Positions 6,100-8,583 of a stretch of 8,583 nt of DNA are shown here, one piece after another. Within the stretch, counting starts at the first letter, position 1; each line of letters starts with the position of its first letter. Position numbers and translations under genes: made by a program. The notes below the pieces were generated by a model. That model was not told the origin of the DNA. It worked only from the letters and a program-made list of their open reading frames with translations, and did no database searches. Location: assembly GCA_023419055.1 (NCBI GenBank), contig JAEZYO010000666.1, positions 1 to 8,583 of the forward strand, given 5' to 3'. This stretch comes from Pseudomonadota bacterium (GTDB lineage Bacteria; Myxococcota; Polyangia; Polyangiales; Polyangiaceae).

Positions 6100-7107
6100 A
6101 TGAAGGAGGAAGTGCGGCGATGTGTGGTGTGTTTCGCGCTGATGGCTCTCGGAGTCGCCTGCTCGGCAAAGCCCGCTTCGGAGCGCGCGAAGGCGGCGAA
6201 CGAAGAGCCATCGTGCGAGTGCATCCCCGCGCCCGTCGAGCAGCCGGTTCGTGAAGGAGCCCCGCAGCAAGTAACCCTTTCGCGCGGCTTCAGGTTCGCT
6301 TCCGGGGAGCTCGAGCTCGTGATCGACCCGACGGACGGCGGGCGCGTCATCGAGTTCTCGCTCGGGGGCAAGAACGTGCTGCGAGAACGCTCGGCGAGCG
6401 AAAGCTACGGATCCTCTTTCTGGACCAGTCCACAGTCGGACTGGGGGTGGCCGCCGCCTTTCGAGCTCGACTCGGGCGAGTGGCAGTGGAGCACGACCAG
6501 GGGAGGGAAGGAGCTCGTGCTGGAGAGCGAGCTCGCAGCGAAGCTGTCGCTCCAGGTCAGCCAGGGCGTCTCGATGGATCCGTCGCGTGGCGCGGTGACT
6601 TTTCGTTACACCATCGAGAACCGCGGAACTCTGCCGCGCAAAGTCGCTCCCTGGCAAAATACGCGCGTCGCCCCGGGCGGGCTCACCCTGTACCCGAGCG
6701 GGGGACCGCTCTCACCCGAGTCGACCTTGAGCTTCGACACCTCGGGCGAAATAGCCTTCTTTCAGCACGAGCCTCGGCGCTTCACGAGCGGCGTGAAGTC
6801 GTTCGGCGACGGCAAGGAAGGGTGGCTCGCCCACGTGGACGGTGACCTCGTGTTGATCAAAGTCTTCCCCGACGTGCCGCCAGAGCTGCAGGCCCCCAAG
6901 GAGGCGGAGATCGAGATCTTCGTCGACGGCGCCGGCAAGTTCGTGGAAGTCGAGCAGCAGGGACCGTACGTCGAGGTCCAGCCGGGACAGAGCTCGGAGT
7001 GGACCGTCACCTGGTACTTGCGGCGCTTGCCGAAGACGATCGTCGCGGAGCCCGGCAGCGCCGAGCTGGTCGATTTCATTCGCCGGACGATCCGCTCACC
7101 CGGTTAG
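6100..7107 (+). CDS. DUF4380-type lipoprotein with galactose-mutarotase-like fold
   Basis: A 335-residue envelope lipoprotein. The N terminus is short and basic (MKEEVRR), followed by a hydrophobic core and LGVAC, where Cys21 is the likely lipidation site; this fits the broad lipobox pattern although Gly and not Leu is at -3. Ser22 suggests outer-membrane sorting by the usual rule. After a linker with CEC (39-41) the mature part begins with SGELELVIDPTDGGRVIEFSL (around 68-88), the typical opening of DUF4380 and related aldose-epimerase-like beta sandwiches. SDWGWPPP (113-120), PWQNTRVAPGG (184-194) and a C-terminal GPYVEVQPGQSSEWTVTWYL (288-307) agree. Such folds often bind carbohydrate, but substrate and activity are not known and no epimerase catalytic set is claimed. 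The gene diverges from the PilZ gene across 116 bases and its 3' end overlaps the MFS gene by 32 bases on the other strand. Confidence 0.8.
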   Translation: MKEEVRRCVVCFALMALGVACSAKPASERAKAANEEPSCECIPAPVEQPVREGAPQQVTLSRGFRFASGELELVIDPTDGGRVIEFSLGGKNVLRERSASESYGSSFWTSPQSDWGWPPPFELDSGEWQWSTTRGGKELVLESELAAKLSLQVSQGVSMDPSRGAVTFRYTIENRGTLPRKVAPWQNTRVAPGGLTLYPSGGPLSPESTLSFDTSGEIAFFQHEPRRFTSGVKSFGDGKEGWLAHVDGDLVLIKVFPDVPPELQAPKEAEIEIFVDGAGKFVEVEQQGPYVEVQPGQSSEWTVTWYLRRLPKTIVAEPGSAELVDFIRRTIRSPG

Positions 7108-8311
7108 GCGCAGCTTCATGCCGGCGAACGTCTCGCGCGACGAGCAGGATCAAGAGCGGCACGATCGCTACGGAGACCAGCGTGAAGAGCGAGAGGCGTG
7201 GCACGCCGAGCAGGCGGTGCCCCGGGCCCTCGATCAGGAACGCCGTCGAGATCAGGGCGCCTATGGCGGAGGAACCGTGTTGCACCGCCGACTGGAGCGA
7301 CAGGAACCGGGCTCGCTCGTCCGGGAACGGCACGCGGGTCGAGAGTGACGTCACGGCGACCGCTCGGATCGAGTTGCCGAGCATCATGCCGACGAAGATG
7401 GCCATCGCAGGCACGAGCGGCTGGTACGCGATGAAGCCGACGAGCAGGTCGGCGGCGAGAAAGAGCGTCCCACCGAACACGACGAGCGGACTCCCGTAGC
7501 GATCCACCAGCGCTCCTCCGATGCGCATCGCGAAGAAGCTCGTCGCACCGCCGACCAGGTACAAGAGACCGAGGCGCTCGCGCGGGTAGCCGAGGTTGTA
7601 CTGAAAATACGCGGAGATATTGGGGATGAGCGCGAACATGCCCATCATGGTGAGGCTGGTCGCGGCGAGCGAGCAGGCGACGCTGCGGCGACTCAGGAAG
7701 GCTCGGATTCCGGCCAGTGGCTTGCCGCTCGCGCCTCGGCCGATGTGCGAGGTGAGGGGCGGCAAGGTCAGGCGCGTGAGCACGACGGCGAGCGCCGTGA
7801 GCAGGGCGATCGCGAGAAACGGTGCGCGCCAGCCGGCGAAACGCGAGAGCTCGAGGCCGAGCGGAACGCCGAGCACGCTCGACACCGAGAACGCTCCCAG
7901 CACGACGCCCATGGCACGTCCGCGACGCTCGGGCGGGACGACGTCCGCGATGATGGCGTAACCGAGCGCGGTAGCAGGACCGCCGAAGGCACCTGCCGCG
8001 AGCCGTGCGAAAATCAGGATGGCGAACGAGGGCGCCGCGGCCGCGGAGAGCGTCGCGACCACCAGGCCCACGAGCGAAAAGGTGAGCGCTTTGCGGCGGC
8101 AGAAGCGATCCAGGAAGGCGGCGCTCAAGAGCCCGGCGATGGACGCCGACAGCGTATACGCGGCTCCGACCCACCCGAGGTGGGCGAGCGGAACCCCGAG
8201 CGCCTGGGCGAAATCAGGGCCGAGCGGCATGACGATCATGAACTCGAGCACGTTCACGAACTGGACCGTGGCGAGCACCGTGAGGAGCTTGCGCTCGGAG
8301 AGCTGCTGCAT
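7076..8311 (-). CDS. MFS transporter, DHA1-type efflux permease
   Basis: A 411-residue, twelve-helix major facilitator of the drug:H+ antiporter-1 type in the inner membrane. The first helix has VLEFMIVMPLGPDF (21-34), a hallmark of this subgroup, with Glu23 where Asp is frequent. Motif A between helices 2 and 3 reads AFLDRFCRRK (65-74), with Cys71 in the usual Gly place. Motif B in helix 4 is ARLAAGAFGG (102-111), and the helix-5 antiporter motif is SVLGVPLG (145-152) followed by GWRAPF. A central loop near 183-205 separates the halves, and ALVDRYGSP (267-275) is the second-half motif A. The substrate cannot be predicted. The ATG lies 8 bases after the stop of the upstream sensor gene, with AGGAG within that gene's last codons, so the two are probably co-transcribed and coupled. 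Its last ten codons overlap the end of the lipoprotein gene antisense. Family very sure. Confidence 0.94.
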   Translation of the reverse strand: MQQLSERKLLTVLATVQFVNVLEFMIVMPLGPDFAQALGVPLAHLGWVGAAYTLSASIAGLLSAAFLDRFCRRKALTFSLVGLVVATLSAAAAPSFAILIFARLAAGAFGGPATALGYAIIADVVPPERRGRAMGVVLGAFSVSSVLGVPLGLELSRFAGWRAPFLAIALLTALAVVLTRLTLPPLTSHIGRGASGKPLAGIRAFLSRRSVACSLAATSLTMMGMFALIPNISAYFQYNLGYPRERLGLLYLVGGATSFFAMRIGGALVDRYGSPLVVFGGTLFLAADLLVGFIAYQPLVPAMAIFVGMMLGNSIRAVAVTSLSTRVPFPDERARFLSLQSAVQHGSSAIGALISTAFLIEGPGHRLLGVPRLSLFTLVSVAIVPLLILLVARDVRRHEAAPNRVSGSSGE

Positions 8312-8319
8312 GGCGAGCC

Positions 8320-8583
8320 CTACTCCTGCTTGCTCTCGAGGCGCCGCAGACGCTCGCGGACGGCGCGGCCCGCGAGCGCCGCGCTCGCGAGCTCCCGCAG
8401 CGACTCGTAGCTGAAGCCGCTGCTCAAGGAGAGCTCGAACATCGCGAAGCCGTAGAGCGTTTGGTCGTGAAATAGCGGTAGCGCGCAGTGGCCGTCGGCC
8501 GTCTCCGCGACGCTGCGAACCAAGCTTCGCGAAGGTCCGCGATAGCCAGCGGGTAAGCCCGAGCCCGCGCGCGCCACGACCTC
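8320..8583 (-). CDS. C-terminal part of a GAF-like sensory protein (5' end outside window)
   Basis: Only the last 87 residues are in the window; the frame is open to the right edge, so the GTG at 8577 is not a convincing start. The segment reads HCALPLFHDQTLYGFAMFEL, then YESLRELASAALAGRAVRERL and a charged helical tail. This is how a GAF-like domain ends: two strands containing a 'LPL...LYGFAMFEL' pattern, then a long helix. The same pattern occurs in the C-terminal part of LacI-type substrate-binding proteins of actinobacteria and myxobacteria that continue into a sensory domain, and in some histidine kinases and diguanylate cyclases; which applies needs the missing part. It is the upstream partner of the MFS gene, separated by 8 bases, and may sense a compound or regulate its export. 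Coding is clear, family moderate. Confidence 0.6.
   Translation of the reverse strand, partial: EVVARAGSGLPAGYRGPSRSLVRSVAETADGHCALPLFHDQTLYGFAMFELSLSSGFSYESLRELASAALAGRAVRERLRRLESKQE
8323..8327 (-). promoter_or_regulatory. Shine-Dalgarno site for the MFS gene inside the upstream gene
   Basis: On the minus strand AGGAG spans the last two sense codons of the upstream gene (CAG GAG) and lies 11 bases before the MFS ATG. The spacing is slightly long, which favours help from translational coupling. Confidence 0.5.

Noticed and set aside
4829..6103. A 424-codon open frame on the + strand opposite the receiver and PilZ domains
   Set aside because: It is Arg-rich antisense sequence opposite conserved domains; typical of GC-rich shadow frames.
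7116..8174. A 352-codon open frame in another minus-strand frame of the MFS gene
   Set aside because: It is Arg/Pro-rich without membrane helices, whereas the chosen frame gives twelve helices and MFS motifs.

Overview
The window is GC-rich, densely coded bacterial chromosome. Long Ala/Pro-rich linkers, a PilZ domain of the kind common in Deltaproteobacteria/Myxococcota, and Cys-containing PEGA-like and lipoprotein ends suggest a myxobacterium, perhaps of the Polyangiales. This assignment is inferred from protein style, not from a marker gene. No rRNA, tRNA, mobile element, CRISPR array or phage gene was seen, and no gene-free stretch exceeds about 120 bases.

Layout from left to right. (1) The 3' part of a pirin gene (+), with all four metal ligands. 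(2) A promoter-like site and then three consecutive AIM24/TIGR00266-family genes (+) spaced 7 and 15 bases apart, clearly an operon of diverged paralogues. (3) A strong 14-bp hairpin in the 58-base gap where this operon meets the next gene head-on. (4) A 939-residue protein (-) with two degenerate receiver-like domains, a PilZ domain, a very long disordered linker, one membrane helix and a small PEGA-like periplasmic domain. (5) Divergent from it, a DUF4380-type lipoprotein (+). (6) Converging on the lipoprotein gene and overlapping it by 32 bases, an MFS efflux transporter of the DHA1 type (-). (7) Eight bases upstream of the transporter, the 3' end of a gene (-) whose product ends in a GAF-like sensory domain.

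The genes fall into at least four transcription units: pirin; the aim24 triplet; the PilZ protein; the lipoprotein; and the sensor-MFS pair. Nothing ties them into one pathway. The two most interesting items are the three-paralogue AIM24 operon, whose first member carries an N-terminal extension and a hydrophobic insertion, and the PilZ membrane protein, whose architecture could link cytoplasmic c-di-GMP or kinase signals to the cell envelope. Both belong to families whose parts are known, so I see an unusual arrangement and not a clearly new system.
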